Source: Micromonospora aurantiaca ATCC 27029 (GTDB taxonomy: Bacteria; Actinomycetota; Actinomycetes; Mycobacteriales; Micromonosporaceae). Taken from it: a stretch of DNA of 64,000 nucleotides. This document shows, piece by piece, positions 40,248 through 49,629 of the stretch (positions are counted from its first letter, which is position 1; every line of letters starts with the position of its first letter). A model generated the notes under the pieces. The model saw only the letters and a list, made by a program, of their open reading frames with translations, had not been told where the DNA came from and ran no database searches. Both the position numbers and the translations under genes were made by a program. The DNA lies in contig NC_014391.1 of the NCBI RefSeq assembly GCF_000145235.1, positions 6,930,501-6,994,500 on the forward strand, in the 5' to 3' direction.

Positions 40248-40735
40248 GGCCGGTCCTCCGGCCGGACCCACTCGCCGGTCTTGCCGCCCTCCTTGCGGAG
40301 CACCCGGACGGCGTCCACCGACGCGGCCGGGTCGACCGCCTTCACCATGTCGACCAGGGCGAGCCCGGCGACCGCCACGGCGGTCAGCGCCTCCATCTCC
40401 ACGCCCGTTCGGTCGGCGGTCTTCGCGGTGGCGGTGATCTCCACCGTGTCGGCGGTGAGGTCGAGGTCGACTGTGACGCCGTGCAACGCGATCGGGTGGC
40501 AGAGCGGGATCAGGTCGGGCGTGCGCTTGGCGCCCATGATGCCGGCGAGCCGGCCGACGGCGAGCGCGTCGCCCTTGGGCAGGCCGTCGCGGCGCAGCAA
40601 CTCCACCACCTCGGCGGTGGTGCGGAGGCGGCCGGCGGCGACCGCGAGCCGGCCCGAGACCGGCTTGGCGGAGACGTCGACCATCCGGGCCGCACCGGCC
40701 GGGTCGACGTGGGTGAGCTGCGCGGGTTCGGTCAC
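40244..40735 (-). CDS. moaC: cyclic pyranopterin monophosphate synthase
   Basis: 163 residues. THVDPAGAARMVDVSAKPVSGRLAVAAG, LIPLCHPIALHGVTVDLDL (the conserved LCHP active site), KTADRTGVEMEALTAVAVAGLALVDMVKAVDPAA and the Lys-rich VLRKEGGKTGEW are all diagnostic. MoaC converts the MoaA product to cyclic pyranopterin monophosphate. It is the first gene of the moaC-mogA-moeA-moaE operon, transcribed leftwards. Confidence 0.96.
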   Translation of the reverse strand: MTEPAQLTHVDPAGAARMVDVSAKPVSGRLAVAAGRLRTTAEVVELLRRDGLPKGDALAVGRLAGIMGAKRTPDLIPLCHPIALHGVTVDLDLTADTVEITATAKTADRTGVEMEALTAVAVAGLALVDMVKAVDPAASVDAVRVLRKEGGKTGEWVRPEDRP

Positions 40736-40805
40736 GGCCCGACCCTATCCGCCGGGTACGACGACGCGGGTGCTCCGGCCTGCCCGGGTGCCGCGGCCTG
40801 CGGCG

Positions 40806-40848
40806 GGGAGGAGCGTCGTGTCGGGTGCCGGTGCACGACGCCCCTCCC
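40806..40848 (-). terminator. hairpin downstream of the AfsR-type regulator
   Basis: Arms GGGAGGAGCGTCGTG (40806-40820) and CACGACGCCCCTCCC (40834-40848) pair at 14 of 15 positions around a 13-base loop. It lies in the 253-bp gap between the regulator stop (40989) and the moaC start (40735), placed to stop read-through into moaC. A weaker CCCACCG/CGGTGGG pair lies between 40856 and 40881. No gene is seen in this gap. Confidence 0.55.
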
Positions 40849-40988
40849 TCACCTGCCCACCGCCGATTCGCTGGGGGGAACTGACGGTGGGGGCCTCGTT
40901 CGGCCGGGTCCGCTCTGGCGCTGAACCCTCCCCGTGGCCGATGCCGGGGACGCTAACGAACGCCGCGATAAGAAATCGATAAGCCGGT

Positions 40989-43900
40989 TCAGGTCGGCGT
41001 CTCGACGAGCTGCCGGCGCAGGTCGTGGCGCTCGGGCGCACCCATCCGCTCGAAGATCGCCAACGCGCGCTGCCGGTACCGTCGCGCCTGCGCCGGCTCC
41101 TTCTCCGCAAGATGTCCGGCCAGGCCGTCCAGGGCGCGGGCCTGCTCGTACGGATGGCCGATCCGGGTGGCGATGGCGAGTGCCTCCTCGAAGACGGCCA
41201 CCGCTTCGTCGGCTCGCCCCGTGGCTCCCAGGGTGACGGCCAGCTCGTTGCGTGCCTGGGCCTGGACGTGCCGCTCGCCGGATGCGGCGGCGGCCTCGAT
41301 GGCGGCCTCGTGGTGCCGCAGCGCGTCGTCGTAGCGGCCGAGTTGCCGGTAGGTGCCGGCGAGGTCGCTGAGCGTCTCGGCACGGCCGAAGCCGTTGCCG
41401 GTGCGATCCCGGAGCGCGAGCGAGGCTCGGAGCAGGCGCTCCGCCGCCGCGTTCTGTCCCAGGCGGTATCTGAGGCCACCGAGATGCCCCAGTGCGTTCG
41501 ACATGTGGAACGGATCCTGCTTGATCCGGGCGGCGAAGAGGTGCAGCCGATGAACCGCCATCGACTCGTCGTAACGACCGAGGTAGCGCAGTGTCAGGCC
41601 GAGGTTCGGCAGGACCGGAAGGGTGTCCAGCGCACAGCTGCGCAGCGTCATGCGGTTGGCTTCGAGCGACTGGTGGAGCCGCCCGGTCAGCCAGTGCACG
41701 GCGCCGAGGTTGAACCGTGCCCGCTGGGCGCCCGATTCGTCACCGAGCCCGGTGAGGATCGACACGACCTCGTGCAGGTGTGCCGAGGCGTCCTGGTAGG
41801 CGCCGGTGCGTACGCACGCCGAGGCGAGATAGTTGTGCATGAGGGCCACGGCGTGCCGGTCCCCGCACCGCTGGGCGGCGGCGAGACCCACCGCGTGCGT
41901 GGCCGATATGTCGTCGAAGTAACCGCGTATGTAGAAGAACCGCCAACCGGCGCGAGCCAGACGCCACGCCATCGGTTCATGGCCCTGGTCAGCCGCCTGA
42001 CGGACGAAGGCGTCCAGGTTCGACCGCTGTTCCTCCAGCCAGTCCAGGTCGCGGTCGACGCGTCCGGCGAGCAGATCCGGTCGAAGCGGTTCTCCGAGCC
42101 GCAGGTGCTGCGCGAGCACCCGGCCGTCCTCGATCGACGCGGACGCCCGCACCACCGAGTGCAACACGTGATCCAGCAGGTTCCGGATCGCCGGTCGCCC
42201 GGTCGTCGGCTCGTCCTCCTGCCGGGCCAGTTCGGCGGCGTAACGCCTCATCAGGTCGTGCAGGCGGTACCGGCCGGCCGAGGTCTCCTGCACGAGGTGG
42301 CGGTCCACCAGTTCGTCGAGGACGTCCGCCGCGTCCCGCAGGGGCAGGTCGGTGAGGGCGGCGACCATGGCGGTGTCGAGGTGGTTCCCGGCCGCCAGCC
42401 CGAAGGATCGGAAGGCTTTCCGGCACGCCTCGTCGAGCGGCTCGTACGACTCGGCGAACGCCTCCACCACGCTTCGCGCCTCGGCGCGGAGACCGGGGAG
42501 GAAGATCGACCTGTGGCTCAACCTGTCGACGAGGTCGGCGATCCGCCAGTCGGGCCGATGTGCCAGCCGGGTGCCGGCCAGTCTGACGGCGAGCGGTAGA
42601 CAGCCGCAGATGGCGACCAGTTGTCGCGCGGCCTCCGGCTCGGCCGCCACCCGGCCGCTCCCGATGAGGGTGGCGAGCAGTTCGAGCGCCTCGGCCTCGG
42701 CGAGGACGGCGAGGGACACCGGCGGTCGTTCGGTGAGTGCCAGCAGGCGCCGCCGGCTGGTGACGAGGACGACGGCCGATCCGGAGACGGGTAGCAGCGG
42801 CTCGACCTGCCGGCTGTCGGCGGCGTTGTCGAGCACCACCAGCACCGAACGCGCGGCCAGTTCGCGCCGCCACATCTCCTGCCGGTCGGGCAGTTCCAGC
42901 GGTATCCGGCCGGTCGGCACACCCAGTTGGTGAAGCAGCGTGTCCAGTGCCACCGCGGGGCGCATCCGTGTTCGCGTGCTGTGTCCCCGCAGGTCGACGA
43001 AAAGTTGCCCGTCGGGGAAGCGCTCGGCCGACCGGGATGCCACATGCAGGGCGAGGGTCGTCTTGCCGCAGCCCGCCATGCCGTCGATCACCCGGATCGT
43101 CGGACCCTGCCCGGATGCCTCCCGCACTTCGCACAACAATCGATCGACCATTTCCTCCCGGCCGACGAAATCCATCACCGTCCGCGGCAACCAATTGCGC
43201 TTATGAGCACCACTCCGGATCGTCTCCACCTCGCGCGCCGATTCCGGAATCCGGCGTCGCGCCCGGGTGGCCGCCACACGAAGTCGTTCCATCTCCGCGC
43301 TGGGTGGCACCCCGAGCTGATCGGACAACGCCTCGCGAGTGGCGCGGTAGACGGCCAGGGCGCCCCCTGCGTCGCCGGTCTGGATGAGCGCGCGCATCAG
43401 GAGACACTGCGCCCGCTCGCGCAGCGGCTGATGCGAGACGTGGTCACGCAGTAACGACACCGCTGATTCGGGGCGCCCGAGGTTGAGATATGCCTCTGTC
43501 AACAGTTCCAGCGCCGCCTGCCGTTCCTGACTCACGGCCTCGCGCTGAACGGTGAGTGCCGGCCCCAGCGCCAACCCTGCGAGCAGTGGGGCCGCCGCGC
43601 CGACCACCTCGACGAGCACCGGGACGGCCTGCGCCGACCGCCCCTCCCGCATCAACTCCCGGGCGCGGCGCGAGCGCACGTTCAGTCGATGCAGATCGAT
43701 CAGCTTCTCGTCGATGAGAAGTCGATAGCCGCCCGGTTCACGGACGATCCTCGCTTCGTCGTCCGCACCCGAGCCGAGACTCCGCCGCAGATTGGCGGCG
43801 TAGGTCCGGACGTTTGCGATCGCCGACCGTGGTGGAGCGTCCGGCCACAGCTCGTCCACCAGGTCATGAACCGTGACCAGCCGGTTGGCCCGCGCGACGA

Positions 43901-43994
43901 GTAGCGCGAACACCAACTGCTGCTTGGGCGTTCCAAGCGGAAGGTCCACGGCGCCGAGTCGCGCCGCCAAGCCCCCGAGAACCCGGATTTCCAT
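40989..43994 (-). CDS. AfsR/SARP-type regulator with NB-ARC ATPase and TPR repeats
   Basis: 1001 residues in the AfsR architecture. Residues 1-95 are an OmpR-like winged helix (LGTPKQQLVFALLVARANRLVTVHDLVDELW, NVRTYAANLRRSLG), 100-245 the bacterial transcriptional activation domain, 275-560 an NB-ARC/STAND ATPase with P-loop GMAGCGKT (305-312) and VLVVLDNAADSRQVEPLLP as Walker B, then a winged linker (YRLHDLMRRYAAELAR) and tetratricopeptide repeats from about 700 to the end. Such proteins activate secondary-metabolite or developmental genes, often after Ser/Thr kinase input. No biosynthetic cluster is adjacent. Divergent from the GGDEF-EAL gene. Confidence 0.92.
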   Translation of the reverse strand: MEIRVLGGLAARLGAVDLPLGTPKQQLVFALLVARANRLVTVHDLVDELWPDAPPRSAIANVRTYAANLRRSLGSGADDEARIVREPGGYRLLIDEKLIDLHRLNVRSRRARELMREGRSAQAVPVLVEVVGAAAPLLAGLALGPALTVQREAVSQERQAALELLTEAYLNLGRPESAVSLLRDHVSHQPLRERAQCLLMRALIQTGDAGGALAVYRATREALSDQLGVPPSAEMERLRVAATRARRRIPESAREVETIRSGAHKRNWLPRTVMDFVGREEMVDRLLCEVREASGQGPTIRVIDGMAGCGKTTLALHVASRSAERFPDGQLFVDLRGHSTRTRMRPAVALDTLLHQLGVPTGRIPLELPDRQEMWRRELAARSVLVVLDNAADSRQVEPLLPVSGSAVVLVTSRRRLLALTERPPVSLAVLAEAEALELLATLIGSGRVAAEPEAARQLVAICGCLPLAVRLAGTRLAHRPDWRIADLVDRLSHRSIFLPGLRAEARSVVEAFAESYEPLDEACRKAFRSFGLAAGNHLDTAMVAALTDLPLRDAADVLDELVDRHLVQETSAGRYRLHDLMRRYAAELARQEDEPTTGRPAIRNLLDHVLHSVVRASASIEDGRVLAQHLRLGEPLRPDLLAGRVDRDLDWLEEQRSNLDAFVRQAADQGHEPMAWRLARAGWRFFYIRGYFDDISATHAVGLAAAQRCGDRHAVALMHNYLASACVRTGAYQDASAHLHEVVSILTGLGDESGAQRARFNLGAVHWLTGRLHQSLEANRMTLRSCALDTLPVLPNLGLTLRYLGRYDESMAVHRLHLFAARIKQDPFHMSNALGHLGGLRYRLGQNAAAERLLRASLALRDRTGNGFGRAETLSDLAGTYRQLGRYDDALRHHEAAIEAAAASGERHVQAQARNELAVTLGATGRADEAVAVFEEALAIATRIGHPYEQARALDGLAGHLAEKEPAQARRYRQRALAIFERMGAPERHDLRRQLVETPT

Positions 43995-44577
43995 GCTGCT
44001 GTTCCAGCCTCAGTGGGCACCCGCCCACCACGAAGCGACAGCGTAATCGATTCGTCACAGAGGCGTCGCCCCGGGCTCAGGCGCTGGTCGCCGCCGTCGT
44101 CCGACACGTCTGCCGAAGTCACCCGAAGCACGGTTGTAATGTTTCGCCGCCACAGCGACGCTACACACGGACCGAGTGGTATCACGCTATTCGATGCGCT
44201 CAGCGACGGCCCGGGTACCTAAAGGAGACAGTCGGCTTCGCTCCGCAAGCAGGCCATGGACAGAACGTCATTTAACCCGCAATAGTTACTTATATTGCGC
44301 ATACCGACATTAATTCTTTCAGACCAACTCGAATATCCCCTAATCTGCCTTCAGTCAGCAAGGCGCGGATACGCGCAAAGAAGGCACAGGGCGCCGGCGG
44401 CAATGAGCGGCAGCGGATCGAAGTAACGACTTCAGTCCGTGACCATTCCGCCCCGAAGCGATATCCGAGGAGGGCAGCACAATGCGCAGCACCGAATGGG
44501 GATGAGTTTCCCGGACCCGGGTGAAGCGGTAGGCTGCCGCTCATCGCATACCGACGGTGAGCGGCGGGTGACTCGGG
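43995..44577. other. 583-bp divergent intergenic region, partly AT-rich
   Basis: Between the AfsR-type gene and the GGDEF-EAL gene. About 44240-44340 is clearly AT-richer than the rest of the window (TTTAACCCGCAATAG, TACTTATATTGCGC, ATTAATTC), suggesting promoters for both genes. A GAGGAGGG ribosome binding site precedes a seven-codon ORF at 44482. No convincing riboswitch fold, tRNA or longer gene was found. Confidence 0.6.
44482..44505 (+). other. seven-codon leader ORF ahead of the GGDEF-EAL gene
   Basis: ATG 44482 is preceded by GAGGAGGG at 44467-44474 with seven bases between, a better site than that of the main gene. It encodes MRSTEWG and stops at TGA 44503. It is in frame with the GGDEF-EAL gene, separated by three stops. 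It could be a leader peptide or a leftover start; only ribosome profiling could tell. Confidence 0.35.
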
Positions 44578-47106
44578 TTGAGCCGAACCACGGAAAGCCG
44601 AACGGCTGTCGACCCACACCTGCGCGGGATCGTCTACACGTTGGTCGCGGGGGCGACGATCGTCGCCCTCACCGCGATCTACTCCGCCCGTACACAACAC
44701 CCTGACTCCGTACGTGACTTCGTCACCGTCACAGCCCTCGTCGTGACGGTGACCCTGGCCACCGTCATCAAGACCCGTCTGCGGATCCGCTCCACCACCT
44801 TTTACTTCGCCTGGGTCGAGACCGCGATCGTCATCGGCCTCGCCGTCGCTCCGCCCTCGTGGGTCGTCCTGGCCACCGGGATCGGCGTGGCGTGCGGATC
44901 AGTCACCCGCCTGGCCCCCATCAAGGTGGCATTCGCCATCGCGAAGCACACACTGGTGGCCGGCGGAGCCACTATCGCCACCCTGCTGCTGGGAAGCGCC
45001 TGGCCGCCTCGGGAGCCACTCGGCATCGTCGTCCTACTGGGGTTCGTCTACCTGGTGGCCGCGGTCCTCGATGACGTCCTCGCGATCCCGGTCATCGCGC
45101 TCGCCTCCCGCACACCGATCCTCCAGCAGTTCCGCGACGACCTCGACCTGCGGATCGCCGGTTTCGGCCTGCGTTTCCTGGTGGCCGCCAGCACCGTGCT
45201 CATCCTGCGGGTCGACCCCCGCCTGCTGCTCGCCGTACCGGCGCTGGTGCTCAGCCTGCACCTGGCCTACTCCAGCCGCATCCGCACCCGCACCGAGCAG
45301 CAGGCATGGCAGCGCCTGGCCCGCGCCACCGACGCCCTCAACGTGGTCGACCTCGACCAGGTGCTCACCACAGCGGTCACCGAGGCCAGCGAACTCTTCT
45401 CCGCCGACGAGGTCGAGATCGAGCTGCGCGACGGCGAACGCACCGTCCGGGGCAACGGCACGGACATCGCGTACGACGGAACAGCCCCCCGGCCCAGCGC
45501 CGTCGACGGTCAGGTCATGCCGGTCCCGCTGGAGGGCCACGACCGCACCGACGACGTAGGCGTGCTGCGGCTGCGGTTCGCCGGCCCGGTCGAACTCTCC
45601 GAACGCGAGCAGTACACCCTGCGTACCTTCGCCTCCGCCCTCTGCACCGCGGTCCGCAACGCCCAGGCGTACGCCGAACTCGCCCGCATCGCCGAGGACC
45701 ACGCCTACGCCGCCACCCACGACGCCCTCACCGGCCTGTCCAACCGGCGGCACCTGCTCGACGAGGGCAGCGCCCAGCTCACCAGCCGGCACGCCGACGG
45801 CGTCACCGCCCTGGTGCTGATCGACCTCAACCACTTCAAGGAAGTCAACGACACCCTCGGGCACGGCGCCGGCGACCAGGTGCTGATCCAGGTCGCCGAA
45901 CGCCTCCGCGGCGCGGCCCGCCCCGACGACCTGGTCGCCCGGCTCGGCGGCGACGAGTTCGCCGTACTCCTGCGCGGCCTGCCCGCACCGGCCGTCGCCG
46001 CCCACCGCGCCGAGGCCCTGCTCGCGGCGCTGCACGACCCGCTCGACCTAGACGGCATGCGGATCAGCGTGGAGGCCAGCGGCGGCATCGCCGTCGCCCC
46101 CGCCACCGGCGGCATGGCCGAACTGCTGCGCCGCGCCGACGTGGCCATGTACCAGGCCAAACGCGCCGGCCAACGGGTCGCCACCTACGCACCGGCCCGC
46201 GACACCGCCGACCTGAGCCGGCTCACCCTCGGCGGCGAACTGCCCCGCGCCGTCGCCGACCACGAGTTCACCGTCAACTTCCAGCCCATCGTCGACCTGG
46301 CGAGCGGCGAGGTGATCGGCGCGGAGGCCCTGGCCCGCTGGCACCACCCCACCCACGGGCTCATCGACCCGCTGCGCTTCCTCGAAGCGGTGGAACGCTC
46401 CGGGCTGCTCCCCGCGTTCGCCGAGGCGATCCTCGACCAGGCCCTCATCGCCGCCGGCTCCTGGCGCGACGCCGGCTTCGACCTGCCCGTCTCGGTGAAC
46501 GTGTCCCCGCGCAGCCTGCTCGACGCCCGCTTCCCCGGCGCCGTGCTGGCCCGGCTACGCGCCCACGACCTCCCGCCGGACCGGCTCGTGCTGGAACTGA
46601 CCGAGACGCTCACGCTCAGCCAGCTCGACGTCGTCGACCGCGTCCTCAGCCGGCTGCGTGACTCCGGCGTCCGGCTCGCGCTCGACGACTTCGGCACCGG
46701 ATACTCGTCGCTCTCCCTGCTCTCCCGCATCCCCGTACACGAATTGAAGATCGACCGCAGTTTCGTCGGCGCCATGGAGACCGCGCCCGAAGCCGCCGCC
46801 GTGATCCGCTCCACCCTCGACCTCGGCCGCAGCCTCGACCTCACCGTGGTCGCCGAGGGCGTGGAGAGCGAACCGCAACGCCGCGCGCTCTGGGAACTCG
46901 GCTGCGCCGCCGGGCAGGGCCACCTGTTCGCCCGGCCACTGCCCGCAGCCGCGCTCCTCGCCGCCCTCCAGCGCGGCCACGGCGGCCGGACCGGCGCGCT
47001 CGCACCCGCGCTGCACGACGCCGGCGCCGTCATCCGCCTCCCCGGCCGCCGCACCGGCCGCACCCGCCCGTCACCCCCCGCCGCCACCGACGCCCGGCAA
47101 CCCTGA
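44578..47106 (+). CDS. membrane GGDEF-EAL protein (diguanylate cyclase/phosphodiesterase)
   Basis: 842 residues. About seven membrane helices cover residues 15-230, a GAF-like region follows at about 235-370, then a GGDEF domain (ATHDALTGLSNRRHLLDEG, active site LGGDEF at 456-461) and an EAL domain with all catalytic motifs: EAL (583-585), NVSPRSL, ELTET, DDFGTGYSS (from Asp703), KIDRSFV and AEGVES. No inhibitory RxxD motif is obvious just before GGDEF. Both synthesis and breakdown of c-di-GMP are possible. The only usable start is TTG 44578, since in-frame stops lie at 44530 and 44569. The C-terminal 40 residues are a basic Pro/Arg-rich tail. Confidence 0.92.
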   Translation: MSRTTESRTAVDPHLRGIVYTLVAGATIVALTAIYSARTQHPDSVRDFVTVTALVVTVTLATVIKTRLRIRSTTFYFAWVETAIVIGLAVAPPSWVVLATGIGVACGSVTRLAPIKVAFAIAKHTLVAGGATIATLLLGSAWPPREPLGIVVLLGFVYLVAAVLDDVLAIPVIALASRTPILQQFRDDLDLRIAGFGLRFLVAASTVLILRVDPRLLLAVPALVLSLHLAYSSRIRTRTEQQAWQRLARATDALNVVDLDQVLTTAVTEASELFSADEVEIELRDGERTVRGNGTDIAYDGTAPRPSAVDGQVMPVPLEGHDRTDDVGVLRLRFAGPVELSEREQYTLRTFASALCTAVRNAQAYAELARIAEDHAYAATHDALTGLSNRRHLLDEGSAQLTSRHADGVTALVLIDLNHFKEVNDTLGHGAGDQVLIQVAERLRGAARPDDLVARLGGDEFAVLLRGLPAPAVAAHRAEALLAALHDPLDLDGMRISVEASGGIAVAPATGGMAELLRRADVAMYQAKRAGQRVATYAPARDTADLSRLTLGGELPRAVADHEFTVNFQPIVDLASGEVIGAEALARWHHPTHGLIDPLRFLEAVERSGLLPAFAEAILDQALIAAGSWRDAGFDLPVSVNVSPRSLLDARFPGAVLARLRAHDLPPDRLVLELTETLTLSQLDVVDRVLSRLRDSGVRLALDDFGTGYSSLSLLSRIPVHELKIDRSFVGAMETAPEAAAVIRSTLDLGRSLDLTVVAEGVESEPQRRALWELGCAAGQGHLFARPLPAAALLAALQRGHGGRTGALAPALHDAGAVIRLPGRRTGRTRPSPPAATDARQP

Positions 47107-47146
47107 CCCGGCCGGGCCACCCCGCCGGTCTGCCACACTGGCCCGC

Positions 47147-48490
47147 GTGACCGCCCAAGCCGACCCGGCAACCCCCGTCTCCCGCCGCTGGTCGGCACTC
47201 GACACCGCCGCCGGCGGCCTCGCCCTCGACCTGGGCCTCTACGCCGCCGCCACCGTCTTCGCCGCGATCACCGCCGCCACCTCCACCCTCCCGCCGCACC
47301 GCGCCTGGGGCGCCGTCGCCACCATCGGGTACGCGCTCGCCACGCTCGCCGCGACCACCCAGCTGCTCGCCCGCCGCCGCCACCCCGGCACCCCCCTGGC
47401 CGGCCTGCCCGCACGCTGGACCGTCGCCGGTCTCACCTGGGCCGCCACCGCGCTGCTGCCGATCGTCACGCAGAGCGTCGAACGCGCCGGCGGACGCACC
47501 GACCGCGCTCAGGAGGAGGTGATCGTGGTCGAACACGCCGGAGCCCGCCTCGCCGAGCACGGCACCCCCTACCTCGGACCCGACGCCATCGCCGCCCTGC
47601 CCCCCGGCGAGCAACTCCTCGGCTACACCCCCTACCAGCCCGGTATGGCGCTGTTCGGGCTGCCCCGTGCTGCCGTCGACGCCTGGTGGACCGACTCCCG
47701 CGTCTGGTTCGCCGTGGTCACCGCGCTCACCCTCGTCGCCCTCGTCGCCACGCTGCGCGCAAGCGGCGGCCCGGGCGCACCCCGCCGCGACGCCGCCGTC
47801 CTGCGCGCCGTCCAGGCCGCCACAGTCCTGCCCGTCTGCGCGCTCACCCTCGCCACCGGCGGCGACGACCTCCCCGTACTCGCGCTCTGCCTGCTCGCCC
47901 TCGCGCTCGCCGCCGCCGGCCGACCCGGCCTGGCCGGCCTCGCGGTCGGCGCCGCCGGTGCCCTGAAGCTCTTCGCCTGGCCGGTCGCCGTCGTGCTGAT
48001 CTGCTGGGCCGCCACCCGCCGGTCCGCGACCCGCACCGCCCTCGGTGCCATCGGCCTACCCGTCCTCGCCCTGGTCCCGGTGCTCCTCGTCGACCGCGAC
48101 GCCCTCGTCGAGAACGTGCTGCGCTTCCCGCTCGGCCACGGCCTCGTCACCAGCCCCGCCCAGTCGCCGTTCCCCGGGCACCTCATCGCCGAGACACTCC
48201 CGGCCGGCCGCGCCGTCGCCGCCGCGCTGCTCGTCGCCGCCGGAGGAGCCATCGCCGTCCGGCTGCTGCGCCGTCCGCCCCGCACCGCCGCCGCCACGGC
48301 CATCATCTGCGGGTACGGACTGCTCGCCGCGATCCTGCTGATGCCCTCCACCCGCTTCGGGTACCTGCTCTACCCGGCAGCCCTGCTCGTCCTCGCCCCC
48401 GCGCTGGCGCTCACCCGACCGGACGACAGGGCGGCATTCCCGGCAACCGCCCCGCGCGATCCGGCCGGAAGGCGTACACCTGAGGGATGA
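47147..48490 (+). CDS. GT87/DUF2029-like integral membrane glycosyltransferase
   Basis: 447 residues, about eleven membrane helices. The first external loop (AQEEVIVVEHAGARLAEHGTPYLGPDAIAAL) and LGYTPYQPGMALFGLP resemble the acidic and YPP-type motifs of DUF2029 proteins, though here Y-P-Y-Q-P replaces YPP. Inner repeats (AGLAVGAAGALKLFAWPVAVVLI, RDALVENVLRFPLGHGLV, MPSTRFGYLLYPAALLVL) fit the family. Sugar and acceptor unknown. GTG 47147 lies 40 bp after the GGDEF-EAL gene; the stop overlaps the next start, giving a coupled pair. Confidence 0.78.
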   Translation: MTAQADPATPVSRRWSALDTAAGGLALDLGLYAAATVFAAITAATSTLPPHRAWGAVATIGYALATLAATTQLLARRRHPGTPLAGLPARWTVAGLTWAATALLPIVTQSVERAGGRTDRAQEEVIVVEHAGARLAEHGTPYLGPDAIAALPPGEQLLGYTPYQPGMALFGLPRAAVDAWWTDSRVWFAVVTALTLVALVATLRASGGPGAPRRDAAVLRAVQAATVLPVCALTLATGGDDLPVLALCLLALALAAAGRPGLAGLAVGAAGALKLFAWPVAVVLICWAATRRSATRTALGAIGLPVLALVPVLLVDRDALVENVLRFPLGHGLVTSPAQSPFPGHLIAETLPAGRAVAAALLVAAGGAIAVRLLRRPPRTAAATAIICGYGLLAAILLMPSTRFGYLLYPAALLVLAPALALTRPDDRAAFPATAPRDPAGRRTPEG

Positions 48491-49119
48491 CCACCTACCG
48501 CGACCGGGCCGAGGCGGGACGCGAACTCGCCGAACGACTCACCGACCTCGCCGGCCGGCCCGACGTCATCGTGCTCGGCCTGGTACGCGGCGGTGTACCC
48601 GTCGCCCGGGTGGTCGCCGACCGGCTCGGCGCACCACTGGACGTCCTCGTCGTCCGCAAGCTCGGCGTGCCCTGGGCACCCGAGGTCGCGTACGGCGCGC
48701 TCGGCCCCGGCGGCGTGCAGGTCCTCAACGAGATGGTCGCCGGCCGGATCAGCGAGAACGACAGGGCCCAGGTCCGCCGCCGCGAACAGGCCGAACTGGA
48801 ACGCCGCGAACAGCGCTACCGCGGCGGCCGCCCACCGCTCGACCTCACCGGGCGCACCGCCGTCATCGTGGACGACGGCCTCGCCACCGGCGCCACCGCC
48901 CGCGCCGCCGTCCAGGTCGCCCGCCACCTCGGCGCCGTCCGCGTCCTGGTCGCCGTCCCGGTCGGATCCGAGCAGGCGTACGACATGCTCGCCGCCGACG
49001 CCGACACGGTCGTGAGCTGCCAACTCCCGCCCGACTTCGCCGCCGTCGGGGCGTACTACGAGGACTTCCACGAGGTCTCCGACGACGAGGTCACGCAGGC
49101 GCTGACCGCCACTGCGTGA
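48487..49119 (+). CDS. phosphoribosyltransferase family protein
   Basis: 210 residues. TTYRDRAEAGRELAERLTDLAGRPDVIVLGLVRGGVPVARVVADRLGAPLDVLVVRKLGVP is the type I PRTase core, and TAVIVDDGLATGATARAAVQVAR is the 13-residue PRPP-binding motif (two acidic residues then GLATGAT). A helical hood with REQAELERREQRYRGGRP inserts between them. This family is usually annotated as a predicted phosphoribosyltransferase of unknown base specificity. ATG 48487 overlaps the preceding stop by four bases. Confidence 0.88.
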   Translation: MTTYRDRAEAGRELAERLTDLAGRPDVIVLGLVRGGVPVARVVADRLGAPLDVLVVRKLGVPWAPEVAYGALGPGGVQVLNEMVAGRISENDRAQVRRREQAELERREQRYRGGRPPLDLTGRTAVIVDDGLATGATARAAVQVARHLGAVRVLVAVPVGSEQAYDMLAADADTVVSCQLPPDFAAVGAYYEDFHEVSDDEVTQALTATA

Positions 49120-49142
49120 AAACACCCGGTACCGTCGTTGTC

Positions 49143-49535
49143 ATGCAGATGACCTGTCCCAAGTGCCGCGGAGAAATGCGCCAGTACGAGCGCAGCGGAG
49201 TAGTCATCGACCAGTGCGGCGAATGCCGGGGCATCTTCCTCGACCGCGGCGAGCTGGAAAAGCTGTTCGATGCCGAGGCCAACTGGAACCGGCAGCACGG
49301 CGGCGCCCCGCAGCAGCCCGCGCCGTCCGGTGCCGGCTACCCGCCACCTCCGCCGCCCCCGCCCGCCGCCGCGCCGCACCAGCCCGGCTACGGCGCCGTC
49401 CCCCCGCCCCCTCCGCCGCCGCCCGGCCACGGCTACGCGCAGCCCGCGTACGGCCACGGTCAGCAGCACCACGGCTACCACGGCCACTACCGGCGCAAGA
49501 AGAAGCACGGCTTCCTCGGCGAACTGTTCGACTGA
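49143..49535 (+). CDS. TFIIB-type zinc-ribbon protein with Pro/His-rich tail
   Basis: 130 residues. The first 40 hold a zinc ribbon: MTCPKCRGEMRQYERSGVVIDQCGECRGIFLDRGELEKL, with CxxC and CxxC knuckles, the zf-TFIIB family. The rest is low complexity with two runs of eight prolines, repeats of GYG/AY and HGYHGHY, and a basic end RRKKKHGFLGELFD that is conserved in actinobacterial members. Function is unknown; some relatives sit with membrane or stress genes. ATG 49143 is chosen, six bases before a second ATG. Confidence 0.82.
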   Translation: MQMTCPKCRGEMRQYERSGVVIDQCGECRGIFLDRGELEKLFDAEANWNRQHGGAPQQPAPSGAGYPPPPPPPPAAAPHQPGYGAVPPPPPPPPGHGYAQPAYGHGQQHHGYHGHYRRKKKHGFLGELFD

Positions 49536-49629
49536 CCGCCGGCAACGCGCACGCCGGGCCGGTGCACCGCATCGACCCGGCGCGCTCGTCGGCGTGCCGC
49601 GCCTGCCGCACCGTGGCAGGCTGCTCGGC

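Noticed and set aside
41025..42599. Long plus-strand frame opposite the AfsR-type regulator
   Set aside because: Shadow frame; no domain, and the minus strand encodes continuous NB-ARC and TPR motifs.
44350..44577. Possible c-di-GMP riboswitch upstream of the GGDEF-EAL gene
   Set aside because: A GCGCAAAG string and GC-rich hairpins are present, but the conserved GEMM core and its second stem could not be laid out.
44290..44700. 136-codon minus-strand frame in the AfsR/GGDEF spacer
   Set aside because: It overlaps the GGDEF-EAL start and has no ribosome binding site or recognisable domain.
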